From Chrysopilus asiliformis (Eukaryota > Arthropoda > Insecta > Diptera > Rhagionidae): 64,000 bases of DNA. The stretch covers positions 13,525,957 to 13,589,956 of the forward strand of contig OZ035960.1 of assembly GCA_964034945.1 (NCBI GenBank), read 5' to 3'. The position numbers and the translations under genes were made by a program. The notes under the pieces were generated by a model. It was not told the DNA's origin, did no database searches, and saw only the letters and a list, made by a program, of their open reading frames with translations. This document shows positions 49,206-61,457 of the stretch, piece by piece (position 1 is the stretch's first letter; every line of letters starts with the position of its first letter).

Positions 49206-50150
49206 AGTACTTGCCGTACACCTAAGATAGGGTTACCATCTCGTCGAATTGAAAAAAGAGTATTTCTTACTTTGAAAAAGAGTATTTTTATCAAATCTAA
49301 AATAAAACGTTTTTTGTAAATGTCAAAAAAAAATCAGTGTGCTTTACGGGCATGTTCGACTTAGGTCCTAGTGTAGCCACAAACTAATCATAAGCAGACT
49401 AACATTTTCATTAAATCCATTCTAGAACAAAATTGAATTTCAACTTCCAAAAAATAAATACCCAAAGCAGCCACTCCAGCTGTAGCAGCCATGAGCTTTT
49501 CCGCACATCTAACCTATTTCTTTCTTCTGTCCATTGACTTTCAATTAAAGAAAAAAATCTTTCCTTGACAGCGTTATGAGAGAAAATTCAGAATAAAAAT
49601 TGACATATTTTTAAGAGTTCATATTATGTGTGTGTCGAACTTATATCCTTAGGGAACAGGTATTACCTCTTCAAGCGATTTTGTGTTCTATGCGAATATA
49701 GTTAGGCAATATCACAGTCAATTACAATTCGTCTTCAAAAAACAATATATGAAAATGCCAAATCATCAGCGAAAATTGTACTTGATTTTTTAATGTTATA
49801 AATAAGTTCAGTGAACTAAGGTAAAGGGCTATTATATTGACCTATCAATCACAATTTTGAGTTTGACGTTAAAAATTGATACTAAGTTTCATGTGAAAGT
49901 TTTCAACAATGGTTATAGTGTGAACATTGGACAATTAAATATAGGAAAGATAATTTGATTGTTTCAAGAATTACTTCTTAACTTTAGTTTAGTTAATTTT
50001 TAAATAATAGTCTCGAATGTATTTATTATTGACCTAACAAGAAAAAATTCGTCCTAATATTGACTGTCAGCGCGTTAGATCTTAGACGCAACAAATACAC
50101 CATAATGCAAACAAAAGTCGTGAAGTGCCATATAATCCATTAACGGCCAA

Positions 50151-50263
50151 TTTATTCACTAGGAGTTAAATCGCCTTAACTCCCTTAACTCACCTTTAAC
50201 ATGGAAAATAACGTTAGCTAACTCCCTTAACTCACTAACTCGGCTTAACTCCTAGTGAATAAA
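50151..50263. repeat. Nested hairpin of AACTCCCTTAACTCAC units
   Basis: TTTATTCACTAGGAGTTAA and TTAACTCCTAGTGAATAAA bound a 113-bp palindrome; the inner part repeats TTAACTCCCTTAACTCAC. Confidence 0.85.
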
Positions 50264-50484
50264 TCAGGGCTAAGAGGCCATAAATGGCACAATATGATAT
50301 TGTATTTGGTTTAGAGTGCCTAAAAAGAAGTGTTTATAACAACTCAGTTGCACGAAAATTGGTTTAAAAATATTTTTCCGTACAAAAAAAATGATCGGTT
50401 TTTTGAACGGTTTTTGGCTTTAAAAAAAACACCGAAAAAAAACCGGTTAACCGAAGCAAAAACACCGGGTAACCGGTTTTTTTT

Positions 50485-50594
50485 GACATCCTTATTTTGA
50501 TGACCTTTGCCGCCCTATAAATTGACATGCCTTCTTCTACGTCTTTTAAAACGGCCTCCAGCTCATTGTTGGTATATAGAAGTCGTTTGGTCAT
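50485..50594 (-). pseudogene. psq-type helix-turn-helix fragment of a transposase
   Basis: The frame begins KRLLYTNNELEAVLKDVEEG then MSIYRAAKVIKI, matching the pipsqueak-type HTH at the N-terminus of pogo/Tigger transposases. It then runs into an unrelated CCGGTTAACCGG-rich insertion and stops, so it is broken. Its place inside an element with a TA duplication supports the assignment. Confidence 0.65.
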
Positions 50595-51642
50595 TCTGGT
50601 GTTGTAAAAAAATTTAAATGTTTCTTTTTTTGACCGAAGTGGGTATTATATTGACTTATAATTTGAAAGAAAAAAACTAGTCGATTTTAATTGTAAAATA
50701 TCAAGTCAGAATTATGTTCTGTTTCAATAATCATTTAAATTTACTAGAAATTAATTTATTTTAGTTGAAGTGGAGACAAAATATTATAAAAAATAGTATG
50801 AAATGTTTCATGTGCATGTTTATTTTATTGACCTAGATGTTTATTTATTATTGACCTACTCATGTATCCTTTATTGACCCCAAACTTTAAATATTATTTA
50901 AGATCAAATTATTAAAAAATTGATAGGTCAGAATTCGACTACTATATAGATGGGAAGGAGATTTAATGTTAAATGACAGAGGAAAACTTTTAGACTTTTT
51001 GTTACAGCCAAAAACTAACTTAGCTTTAAATACGTAAAAAATGCAATATTGACCTATAAGTCAATAAAAGAAACATCACAAATATTCATTGTATCTATTA
51101 TTGACCACACATTTTATATATTTTTTATATTATTCCACATTAAAACTCACAATTTTATAACAACAAAATTCAAATTTAATAATTAAAGAACAACTCACAA
51201 AAAGAAAATTAGGAAAAAAAGTAAAATATACGAAAATACCGCAACTTTTAGTTTTTCTATTATTTAGGCTTACTTGTTAAGAAATTTCTCGCTTTATCGT
51301 CTTTTCTTGCCAGCTGTCATGGCAAACTAATTTTTCGTGAGAGGATTATATCGTATCGCAATAAAAAATTGGGAATTAACTATCAAGAGTGGGTTGTGGA
51401 ATTTCAGTGTTTTGCAATATTGATACACACATAGTTGGCCTTATTAAAGCTAAAAAATGAAAATATGTCAATATTACCGCCTAGGTCAATAATATAGCCC
51501 TTTACCTTATTATTCTTTATTCTATTTCTGCATCAAAAAAGAGTATTAAGAGTACTTTTTAAAAAAAAGTTAGAGTATAATAGTTCAGGGGTCGAAAAAG
51601 AGTACTAGTACTCTTAAAAGAGTATGGTTGGTAACCCTAACC

Positions 51643-52068
51643 TAAGACCATGTTCAGATTGGTTGAAATAGTCCGCCTAATTCTGACAGAAACTGGCAAC
51701 ATTAAGGCAAGGTTTCCTAAATATTGCAAGCACGGCATACAGACAACCAAGGTATGCTGTAAACTTTTGATAGTCAGGTGTGACGTCATTTGTGCCGACT
51801 TTTTTTAATTAATTTTTATGTTTATTGATCACTATTTAATGCAATCAGTCCACTAATTTACAAATATCTTATTTAAATCGCACAAATTTAAAAAAAACCA
51901 TCCAGAATACAAAATTCCTTCTGCACTTGACGAACTAATCGGCCCAAGTGACGTAGCAACGAAATGTCAGATTTGAGTTTACAGCATACCTTGGTTGTCT
52001 GTATGCCGTGATTGCAAGTTTCTGTCAGAATTAGGCGAACTATTTCAACCAATGTGAACAGGCTCTAA
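51643..52068. mobile_element. Foldback element adjoining the composite transposon
   Basis: The outer arms ATTGGTTGAAATAGTCCGCC plus TAATTCTGACAGAAACT are mirrored at 52015-52055. A second inner pair, GCATACAGACAACCAAGGTA / TACCTTGGTTGTCTGTATGC, follows. Element of about 426 bp. Confidence 0.85.
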
Positions 52069-52297
52069 GATTTGATCTGTTGTCGATCGTTGGGGTCTGC
52101 AGCTCCATTATTGATGGTCTGCGTACTGATTCTGCGTATTTATACAAAAAGTTCTCCTTTGCATAATCTGCATTTTTTTTTTAATTTTTTTGGTTGTGAC
52201 AACATAAACCGTTTGTTGAAGGAAGAACGTCCAAATTTGTTTGGCTGTAAAAGAACATCGCGTAACGTGACAAAGTAGAGCATTTTTTTGTCAATAT

Positions 52298-52547
52298 TTG
52301 AGGCGTTAAAAGCTAGAGTGGACCAACCCACATGTCGAAATCGTGAATTTTTTTGTGTTTGAATCACTATTGCGAGTGAGTTTTTAGATAAAAATGTTTG
52401 GATGCACAAAAGAACATTTCAACATTGAGTAATAAAGTCCACAGAAATTTTTTTTTCCAAAAATTTACAGTCAATAATAGTACAAAAGTGGAAAAGCTTC
52501 AAAAACTCGATTATGTGGCTTGGTCCACTCTAGCTTTTAACGCCTTA
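52298..52547. mobile_element. GAGGCGTTAAAAGCTAGAG MITE, copy 2
   Basis: The whole element of 9511-9762 in the opposite orientation, including TGAATCACTATTGCGAGTGAG, AAAGAACATTTCAACATTGAG and AAGTGGAAAAGCTTC. Ends TGAGGCG / CGCCTTA. Confidence 0.9.
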
Positions 52548-54702
52548 TTTTATAGTTTCAATAGCGTAGGATAAAATTGACGGGCCTAGCAGTGAAAAGC
52601 GCGCTTGATTTGTGGCATCTTTTTAATGTTCTTTGGAGACCCCTATCTATAACCGAATTTTCAGAATTTGATCAAACAGCTAATGATCTTGTCCTTAAGA
52701 GCATTATTTTCGAGTGAATCGTAAAAACAAAATTTAGTCTAAGCCAAAAAGAAAGTTTTTGAAGAACTTTACTCGCTTCCAAAAGTTCTGATTCAAAAAT
52801 TACTCGCCCGATTGAGAGCGAATTTCTGCTGAATTCTTCTCAGGAACGCATCCTAGAGGAAAATCTATCAGAATTGGAGTGACGATTTCAAGTAAATAAA
52901 ATAGTGGAACCCATATAGGAATCTTAGGACTAAACCAAATAAAACAAATCAGACTAATGGAAAAGCAGTAATAATTCTCAGCTTTCTTTTTCTTTATCGA
53001 TTTAATATAATTTTTCATATAAAACACAAATCCCATCTTACATTGGAAATTGATAAATGAAATTAAACTCAAAATTAATTAGCATTATTCATAATATCAA
53101 TTAGAATTATAATTAATGTTATATCAATGATAAGAAAAACACATCAAAGAGCAGCTTTGAATTGAATCGAATTGGAAAAAGAAACAATATAAAAAGCTTT
53201 TTGAATATTTTTCATTATTTTTCGATTTCAATTTCATATCTTCTTTATTCTTTTTTTTTTATTAGTCAGCATTCAAAGCAGATTATTAGTTATTATAAAT
53301 ATTAGTAATTAATTGTATTTTAAAAGTAATATATTTTATCAATTTTAAATTTTCTTTTATTAAATACTTTTTCCGTCATTTCACTTTTCAATTGTTTTCT
53401 CCTTAGAAAAAGATATTTGTTTCCTTCATTTTAATATTTATTTGTTATTTTCAATGTGAATTAAGCTTAACAGATTATTTTGTAAAAAACTAAAACTTAT
53501 TTTTATATTTTCTTTGCATTTTATTTTATTTATTTTTGTCCATTATGTTCAAAGTATTTTTTTTTAGTTTTTTTTTTAAATTTAATCACTTATTTTTAGC
53601 TTTTCAATACTTTTTTCTTAGTTATTTTTGAAACGGGCCCACTAAAATTGGGTTTGTGGATTTTTTTTTCCAATTTGGTTTAAGTTTGAAACTTTATCTT
53701 CATTTTTCAGATATCAATTTTTATTTAAATCATTTTTCAATATTCTCATTTACTTGCGCGCATCGCGGTTTAATTGTTATTCACATTTAACGATATATTG
53801 ATCTAGGATTTTATCTGATTATAGATTCCCTTATAAAATATATGAAAAGCAAAAAACTAAATATTTTCATTCATTTTATTTATAAGCACATTTTTATGTA
53901 TGAGCAGACCAATTTTTCATAAATTGATTTTTAATTTAATTTTCGATTGCTGGTCATAAAAAAAGATTTCCAGCTGGATAATTCTAAGTCGAGAAGACAA
54001 AAAATGATACCGGCATGATAACTTTTTTAAGAAATATTTTTTATTTAAATGTTCTGATAATAATTACCACATATGCTTTTTTGGTTTAATATTTTATCTT
54101 AATAAGTTTAGTGAATATATTTTTTTTTTCATTTCATTTTTATACGCGGATTGACAGTAAATGAAAATATATACGTGGACGAAATTTTACGCCTAAACAT
54201 AAATACGAGATCGATTTTATTTTTAAAATTATTGAATAGACAATAATGACAACACAAAATCTCATATTCAGTATATCGATTTACATTCTTTAATAAAAAA
54301 AAACGAAACACAAATTTCTGATAAAAATACAGGATAAATCACTAAAAGCTTGAACAAAATACGATTTCCATTTCAAATATCATTTTTGCTTGGTTTGTTT
54401 TACAATTTCAGCTATTTTTTTTAATAGTTTGTTTCGTGTGTTGTTCTTTCGACTATTTTGGTATGTTATTTTTAATTACAGTTCCATGGTTTAGCATTAT
54501 TCAATATCTTTTTTTTTGTTATTTAATATGTGCACTAATCACTAAGAACATAAGAATTCTAAAGTAAAATATATTTTTGTTTAATAATAATAAGGAAAAG
54601 AAAAAAATCTTAAAAATTAATCAAACGTGATGACGAAATCCTGTTTTCATTGGGAAATTTCGCTCAAAAATATTATAGGGTGTTTTCACTGGTGTTGAAA
54701 GC
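52548..54702. other. Very AT-rich stretch, nothing recognised
   Basis: Long T and A runs and no exon or repeat that I can support. The last part may belong to the stathmin 3' UTR. Confidence 0.4.
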
Positions 54703-57700
54703 TTAACCTGATGAAGCTGTGACTGAACTCTCGCACGAAGGATCATTGTTGGTTGTTTGGGCCGCTTTATTCTGGCGAACCAACTCGGCACGTCGTTCCT
54801 AAAAAAAAATTGCAAATTAATAGAAATCATACAAACACACAAAACTTGTAAGAGAATTTTCTTCAAAAATAAAATTACACTGAAAAATTTATTAGGGGCA
54901 TTCACGCTTCGTTGTATCTGACTAGTTATTGATATTTATTATCGAGCACAAATCGCACTCCAAGTGTAAAAGTTGACGTTTTCTTTCGTATTTTTATACT
55001 GGAGTGATATTCCGTAACTTGTTTCAAGCGTATGTTTCGAGTTAGAAGAACAAGAAGTATTCGCTATCACTGTTTTGACCGAAATAAATGACAGAGAGAA
55101 ACCGAGATAGCGAATACCACTTTTTCTTCTAACTCGAAACAAACGCTTGAAACAAGTTACAGAATACCACTCGTTTCCATAATCAGGGTATTCATACAAC
55201 CTCGTAAATACCTCGTTAATCGCGTAATGACTGGATTAGATATTGCTACTTTCGCTGCGTTGCACGAAGAAAAAATGTCAGTTTTTGAAGCCGCGGCAGT
55301 ATTTCTGATAGTTTTATTCATGCGGCGCAATGAAACTGGCCATGTCTGATCCAGCCATAAGTCAACCACCTCGTTAGTGAACTGTCCAAATTTGAATACA
55401 AAATCTTAAGTTCATGCGACGATTTTAGTGTGCAAATAACCTGGCAAATTTACGCAAACGTAAATTCCGAAAATTTCGATCAATTTTGAAATTAAACTGC
55501 AATAATAAGATTTTATTTGTGCAATTTGTTCCCATATTTAAATTAACTCTAATTTGTCACTGATTCTCGACAATTTCAATTTTGTGGCTCCTGACAGTAG
55601 ATCGGTGTATTAATAACGGTGTATTAAGACACACTCCACGTAAAAATATCCAGATACGCAATCAGCAAACAAACTTATATCGTTTCATGAGTACCTTTAT
55701 TATAAAAACACAATGATGCGTGAATATCTCTCATATTTTTTAATATTTACAAAATATACAAACTTATGTCGCAACAAATATTTCAAAACAATGACGTTTT
55801 ATTACAAGAAAACATAATTGAGTTTAATTTTGTGCAAATTACAAATGTAAATTATGAGATGTGACAAAAAAATGAATTGGTAAATTTTTACATGGGATTT
55901 CAGTTTTAGGGTTGGATAACTGGAAGGCGTAAAAAATGTTTTATGAGGTGTAATTTTTGTAACAGATCAATTTTTTACAATAACAATTTCCTTAAAGAGT
56001 TTTCGGTTTTTAATATCAAAAAGAATTTCGAAAGTGAGGAAAATTATTTTAGCAAAATAATACAAAAATCGCACAGGAAAGATTTCTATATTTAACTTTA
56101 AAGCTCAAATTACAATGGCCGGTAGCATCAGCAATAGACAGCAAAAGCAAAAATCAACTTGGCAGAAATTTCGTATTTTTGATTATTACTGTTTATTCGT
56201 TTAATTGCCTCCAAATCTCCGCCTATTTAAAAGTTTTTATTGACTGTGTTTACATTGAGATTCATTTTGAGGCGGCACGTCTTTCGTCACTTTTCTGCCG
56301 TGTGCACACGGTTAGCTTTATCTGGATTCAAAAACCGGTTTCATCAACAAAACTAAACGACAGGTTTCAACGACCGGACTCAAAAACCGGTTTGCGACCG
56401 ATAATTTTAAGTGAATCTAAACTTCGTTCGCTCTTTTTGGTTTCCCTCCCCACTGCGTCCCTCACCCTCACGAATGACGGGCCGCCTCAAAGTGAGTCCT
56501 AATGTAACAGTCATTTAGTTTGCTTTTTGTCTGTCTGTCATCGTCAGGGTCAAATTTGGTATCTAATTTTGACACACTCCACTAATCCGATTGACTTGAA
56601 ATTTTCCTTGGCAATACCACATTTTCACTACATCGTCCTTGTGATAACGTGATTATCCTTTTCCTAAATTTTTCCAGGAAAAACCCTTATTCGGGGGGTA
56701 CTTGGGGTCGCTAAATCCGATTCTAGCATTAAGAAATTTGTAAGAATAGCGGAAGGTCCTGTAAGGATAACGTGATTATCTTTTTCCTAAAATTTTCCGA
56801 ATAATAATCTCATCTGGGGATTTTTGGGGCCGCTGAATCCGATTCTGGAGTCAAAAAGCCGTAAGGATGTCTCAAAGGCAAGAATATATGAGGCGTTAAA
56901 AGCTAGAGTGGACCAACCCACATGTCGAAATCGTGATTTTTTTTGTGTTTGAATCACTATTGCGAGTGAGTTTCTATTTATCTCGCTTTTATTTCTGATA
57001 TATAACGCCATTTTTTGTTCTTTTTAGTGCGTTTTTCTAATAAAACTTTTTTTAGAACTCGATTAGACATAAATTGCGGGTTTTTTTTCATAGTGTGCCA
57101 TTAAAATGACACTTGGTCAGATTTTTTGAAAGTCTTGTTACCTTGTTACCCAAGTATTAAAAAGTTCTTCCAAATGCCGTCTCCATGGGACATTTCAATG
57201 GCAGGCAATGAACAAAACTCGAAATTTTTGTGTAATCGCCAACCCAAGACCAATCCTTTTCAGCGATGAAATTCTGATTGAGTAATTTTTCTGTATGTTG
57301 GAACCCAATCATAATACTCTTCTTTTGCTATGCGTTACCTAAAATATAAACGAAAATTTTGGGTATCTTATAACCGTTCTCAAAGCTGCCACAGGCAAGA
57401 TAAATAAATGACATGCTCCCAAAAAAAAAAATGATTTTTGCGATACATATATGTGACAGTGGGTTAAAATATTTTTCTGGCGCTGTTGCTGCTGGTCCAG
57501 TGTAATTTGAGCTTAATATACGTGAAACATTGGTTTATAAACGCATTTTGAACACCAAAAAAGATCCCCGTAGTGAATTGCTGTGCCAAATAATGGTACG
57601 GCAATTCAGGAAAAAAAAAGAAAATAAGTTATGCAAGAAGGTAGTATAATAAAGTTATTGTAAACTCCATAAAAATACATAATTACGAATATAGAACTTG

Positions 57701-59738
57701 GTTTAAAAATCCTCACTAACAATACATACATATATTCGATTTTGGATGTAAAAATTTAAATTATACCAACAATGGTTTACGATACACATAAACAATTGCA
57801 CGAAAGAATTCACGAAGAATTTGAATCATACAAATATCTCATACAAAACGGAATATCTTAAAATTATTATCAGGACAGGATGGGGAAAGTGATGAAGGAT
57901 ACACTTTAAATTATAATAAAAAAATAAACACAAATATTGATGACCTACATGTTTTCGAATGTTCTCTAATTTCTTTTGCATTTCCTTCTCGCGATTGATT
58001 TCGGCTGTGTATAATTTATTCTCGATAACTCGCGCCTTTTCCTCAACTTTCTGATTTTCCAGTGTATCGATGTGGCTCTTTATCTCAGCAATTTTAACTG
58101 TGTTCTGTACAATTACTCAATGTCAATGTCAATATGTCGATTTCATTCATTCGAAATTCGTTTCAAATCAATCAATCAAATTTCAAGCATTGAAAAGCAA
58201 TATAGGTTGTAAATTTTTTTTGTTGTTATTGTTGTTCCAGTCAAGGATCCGCGAATTACATATTAACATTTTTTTTGTGGTGTGAAACGGATGACGCATG
58301 TGAGTGATATTAAAAAAAAGCGTGTAACAGTAAGATATATCCGACATATGTATACACACAGATCCGAAATGTATGATTTTTTTTTTCATTTTTGAAATTT
58401 CAATATAAATTTTGTACAAAATATCGACAATTGATTGTTTGGTTATTGTTTAAACAGAGTCGCATTGACCGATCATTATTTGTCGTGTGAAATGAAAAGA
58501 AATAAAATAAGTATTGTAAAATTAATAAATTTGCAACACATTGAATTTATATAAAATAATAGATGATTATAATTTAATAATTTTATAATGGACAATGAAA
58601 CTTTTCTGTCTGTTATGGTAAATAACATGTAAAAAAAGTTTCATAGCCAATTTAAAAATGTGAAAATGGAATAAAAAGCTCGAACAAAATTGAACTAGTT
58701 TTTTTTTATTTGAATTTCCTAGTGTTTTTTGAAACGATTTTGAAAACTTTCAGCATTTGTAGTGAGCAATCAAAATGCTTACATGTTCCTTAAGACGTTC
58801 CAGCATCTTTTTGATGTTATCATCCCGGAGTGATTGGGCAGACTTTAGCTTCTCCTCAATGGCAACTCTTTCTATATGTTTCTGCTGTTCCAAAGAGGTT
58901 CTGGTTTTTTCGATTTCTTGAGAATGCGTCTGGAATAATAAAATATAAAACGATTAATTATGAACCTAAACATATAAAAGTATACAATTGGTCCGCTATT
59001 AACACGTTCGTGACATCGTGTACCACTGGTGGTACATGCATAGTGCAATCGATTTTTGAATATTCCTGACAATCGTAAGTATAAAAACATAGTTTTAACA
59101 TAAATTGTCAGTATTTTATGAAGTAATATAAAAACACGCACCGTGTACCACCGATGGCGCAAAACCGCCAGAAAACAAATCGCTAGTGTACCATCCGTGG
59201 TACACGATGTCCAAATGTTGAAAAAGCAAATGTCACGAACGTGTTAAATTAAATTTTTATTATACATACTACTCGAATGAAATTACCTTCAATTTTTCCT
59301 TTAAATCGCTAATTATTGCCTCACGTTTCTCCTCATATTGTTCCATCTTCGTTTCTAAAGCCTCCTTCGTCTGGATGATAAATTCGTTATTGAGTTCATC
59401 CTTCTTTCTCGATGCCTCTTCAATTTTTGCCATTTTAGCAGAAAGCTCCGCCATTTTCTTTGCTTCTAATGACTGTTAAAAAAAATTTGAAACAAGAAAT
59501 TGATAAAGCTAATGCTATTACAAAAGTGTAATACATTTAATTTTGATATAAAATAGAATTCCACTTACAATTCGCCTCTCCTCGGCGGCCTTTAGCTTCT
59601 GCTCAATTTCTTCGGTAGATAGATTTTTCCCGGGGGTGATCGGACGTTTTGGCAGTGTTACGTTTGGTGCAGGCTCAGCTAAAATTACTTCATAGCTGAG
59701 GCCACCCTTTGACTTCTCCTGGCAACGGATCTCGGTTG
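54703..59738 (-). CDS. stai: Stathmin (tubulin-binding), partial, 5 exons seen
   Basis: Sequesters tubulin dimers and promotes microtubule catastrophe in the cytosol. Exons, read down the minus strand, are 59738-59569, 59472-59287, 58929-58783, 58104-57949 and 54798-54703 (stop), all in phase. The first opens in phase 2 with TEIRCQEKSKGGLSYEVILAEP, the stathmin signature, followed by LPKRPITPGKNLSTEEIEQKLKAAEERR. The next three exons are long charged amphipathic helices with LEAKKMAELSAKMAKIEE, EAIISDLKEKLK and LRDDNIKKMLERLKEH. The final exon gives ERRAELVRQNK and a Ser-rich tail. The exon carrying the initiator and any membrane-anchoring N-terminus was not found between 59739 and 64000; it may be beyond the window. 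The 3.15-kb last intron and a MITE in the 59286-58930 intron are notable. Alternative use of exons is likely, as in flies (inference). Confidence 0.93.
55002..55172. mobile_element. Foldback MITE in the last stathmin intron (171 bp)
   Basis: GAGTGATATTCCGTAACTTG continuing TTTCAAGCG ... TTTCGAGTTAGAAGAA ... GTATTCGCTATC is mirrored at 55106-55172. Arms of about 67 bp with few mismatches. Confidence 0.9.
56889..56972 (+). mobile_element. GAGGCGTTAAAAGCTAGAG MITE, truncated copy 3
   Basis: Identical to the first 80 bp of copy 2 and then breaks off after TTGCGAGTGAGTTTCT. It lies in the last stathmin intron. Confidence 0.88.
58999..59247. mobile_element. TTAA-bounded MITE in a stathmin intron (piggyBac-like?)
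   Basis: TTAACACGTTCGTGACA and TGTCACGAACGTGTTAA bound about 249 bp, with TTAA at each end. Inside, GTACCACTGGTGGTAC and ACGATGTCC/CATCGTGTACC units repeat in both orientations. The TTAA is suggestive of piggyBac, but the terminus is not the usual CCC. Confidence 0.7.
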
Positions 59739-60800
59739 CTGTAAATTGAAAAAAAAAATTGTTTAAATAAGTGGATATCCATTAAATTTTCGTCTTACTG
59801 TTTGAAGGGCGAAATGAAATTGTGACGAAAACCAAATAAATTGATTGATTTATGACTAAATATTTATTACATTCGATCACCTCTGACTTCCATCGGATCG
59901 CAAAAAGAACCCCTTTCTTTTCTCTGACCGTAGTTTTTTTCTCATACAAACTACAACCAATCTATGTATTACCTTAGCTTTCAATAGAGACATCTCAGTT
60001 ATTTGTTTTTGGGAAATGGAATCTCGTAAATCAAATTTATTGTTATAAGGTCCCCCAAAATGTCCCGAAATTGGCAATAAATTTCGTATTTTCATTGACT
60101 ACTCCAATGGAAAGTGATAAAGAAAATTCGTATGGGGAGGCGGGTAGGGTGCATGTTATGTTGTTGGACAAGGACAACTTTCCTGCTGATGGCTCTTGGG
60201 TATGGTCACCAATCTAATGATTGGACATCATTTTCAGCTGGAGCTTGAGATAGTTAAGTGCCTCAATTCAAAGGGAAGGATAGGAAAAGTAGCAGCTGAA
60301 CAGGAAACTCACTTCGCACTAAGGGAAAAGGTAACGTTAAGGACGTCTGAAACGGATGTACTGTAAAAATAGCTTTCAATTTGATGACTTACAACAATAA
60401 TAAATGTCACTCAAACTGCTATTTGCGGGATATTTTCACGTTCGGCAAGAGTAAATTGAACAAAACGAAACGACCGTGGGGTTCCCAGTTCATAAAATAT
60501 GCTCATTTAAGCTTGCATTTTGTGACCAATTAAATTAACAAAGTAATTATTTATTGGCTTTTATAGCGATTTTGTGGTATTTTTAGGGTGATAAAAATTT
60601 AACCACAGATCATTTACGAGTGAGTGGATTTTAAAAAGCTAGATGTAAATTTAGCAGTTGAGAACCTTTCTGCGAGACCCATTTTTCCTCCTTCGTCTAT
60701 CCTTCGATCTATCATATAAGAAGTATATTATATTTAGTATACCGTTTGTAACGCATCGAACCAATCATCGAAAACAAAAATGAACTACACCTGGGTGTTA
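59739..60800. other. Upstream stathmin intron, nothing recognised
   Basis: No exon with the stathmin N-terminus and no clear repeat was found here. Confidence 0.35.
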
Positions 60801-60828
60801 GGGATGACAAAAGATTTTGATTTCCGCT

Positions 60829-60932
60829 TGTTTGTCTGTCTGTCTGTCAGTCTGTCCGCTGGTCCGTCTATCAGACTGCCTGTTCGACTGTCCGTCTGTC
60901 CAACTGTCTGTCCGACTGTCTGTCCATCTGTC
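60829..60932 (+). repeat. Degenerate TGTC/TGTCTG microsatellite
   Basis: GTCTGTCTGTCTGTC followed by variants such as CGACTGTCCGTCTGTCC over about 100 bp. It stands in front of the dispersed repeat shared with 16350. Confidence 0.85.
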
Positions 60933-61039
60933 CACAATAACTTTCTAAAGGATTGAGATAGAGACTTGAAATTTTCTATAGTTACGTTTCTCGTAAATGG
61001 CTAGGCTAAGTTCTTGATCGGGCAAAATTTGACCGTATC

Positions 61040-61215
61040 TTAACGCCTTCCCCACACAAATAAAACTTTTTTTTGCAATTTTTTCGAAAACGGTGAGTCA
61101 TATTGAAAAATTTATAAAGGTAAAATTTATTTAGAATAGGATTCTACATAACTCTTCCATACATCAAAATCCAATCGAACTACTCCTTTCGTCCTTTTCT
61201 ATATAAATGGATTAA
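61040..61215 (+). repeat. Dispersed repeat, copy shared with 16350-16490
   Basis: TCGAAAACGGTGAGTCATAT ... TTTATAAAGGTAAAAT ... CATCAAAATCCAATCGAAC matches the unit in eRF3 intron 1. Confidence 0.78.
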
Positions 61216-61324
61216 AAAAAAAAAAAATTTTTTGTCTGTCATCAAATAGAGTATTTGACGATTGGCCCCTGGGAATTGTAGCTTTTCTTATGTTTTAAAT
61301 TGTGTAAAATAAATGCTAAATTTA

Positions 61325-61395
61325 AAATGTCAGTGTGACTCAATGGTCAAGCATTCAGCCTCTAAGCCGGAGGTAGTTGGTTGGATCATCTCTAG
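61325..61395 (+). mobile_element. tRNA-derived SINE head
   Basis: TGACTCAATGGTCAAGC resembles an A box with two mismatches and, about 35 nt on, TTGGTTGGATCATC resembles a B box. The cloverleaf is degenerate, so this is not a functional tRNA. Confidence 0.5.
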
Positions 61396-61457
61396 TTTTT
61401 AAAATATAGAGGGTACCCCAAAAATATCCAAAAACGCATGAATCCCACAGGATATAG

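Larger units (their letters stand above)
49819..51507. mobile_element. Pogo/Tigger-like element with TA duplication (1.69 kb)
   Basis: AGGTAAAGGGCTATTATATT plus GACCTA at the left is mirrored by TAGGTCAATAATATAGCCCT plus TTACCT at the right, and TA stands on both sides. ATTGACCTA-type boxes recur inside (about 50030, 50828, 50850, 51050), looking like transposase-binding sites. A transposase fragment is at 50594-50485. Confidence 0.75.
49229..51638. mobile_element. Outer composite element with AGGGTTACCA termini (2.4 kb)
   Basis: AGGGTTACCATCTCGTCG at the left, with AAAAAAGAGTATTTCTTAC behind it, and AAGAGTATGGTTGGTAACCCT at the right. Repeated AAAGAGTA boxes occur near both ends (49255, 49275, 51538, 51595). 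The terminal repeat itself is short, so the assignment is moderate. It contains a second complete element. Confidence 0.55.

Noticed and set aside
60829..60932. CRISPR-like array
   Set aside because: Short irregular TGTC repeats without constant spacers in a eukaryotic sequence: a microsatellite.
61325..61395. Functional tRNA gene
   Set aside because: A and B boxes are degenerate and the acceptor stem does not pair; better read as a SINE head.
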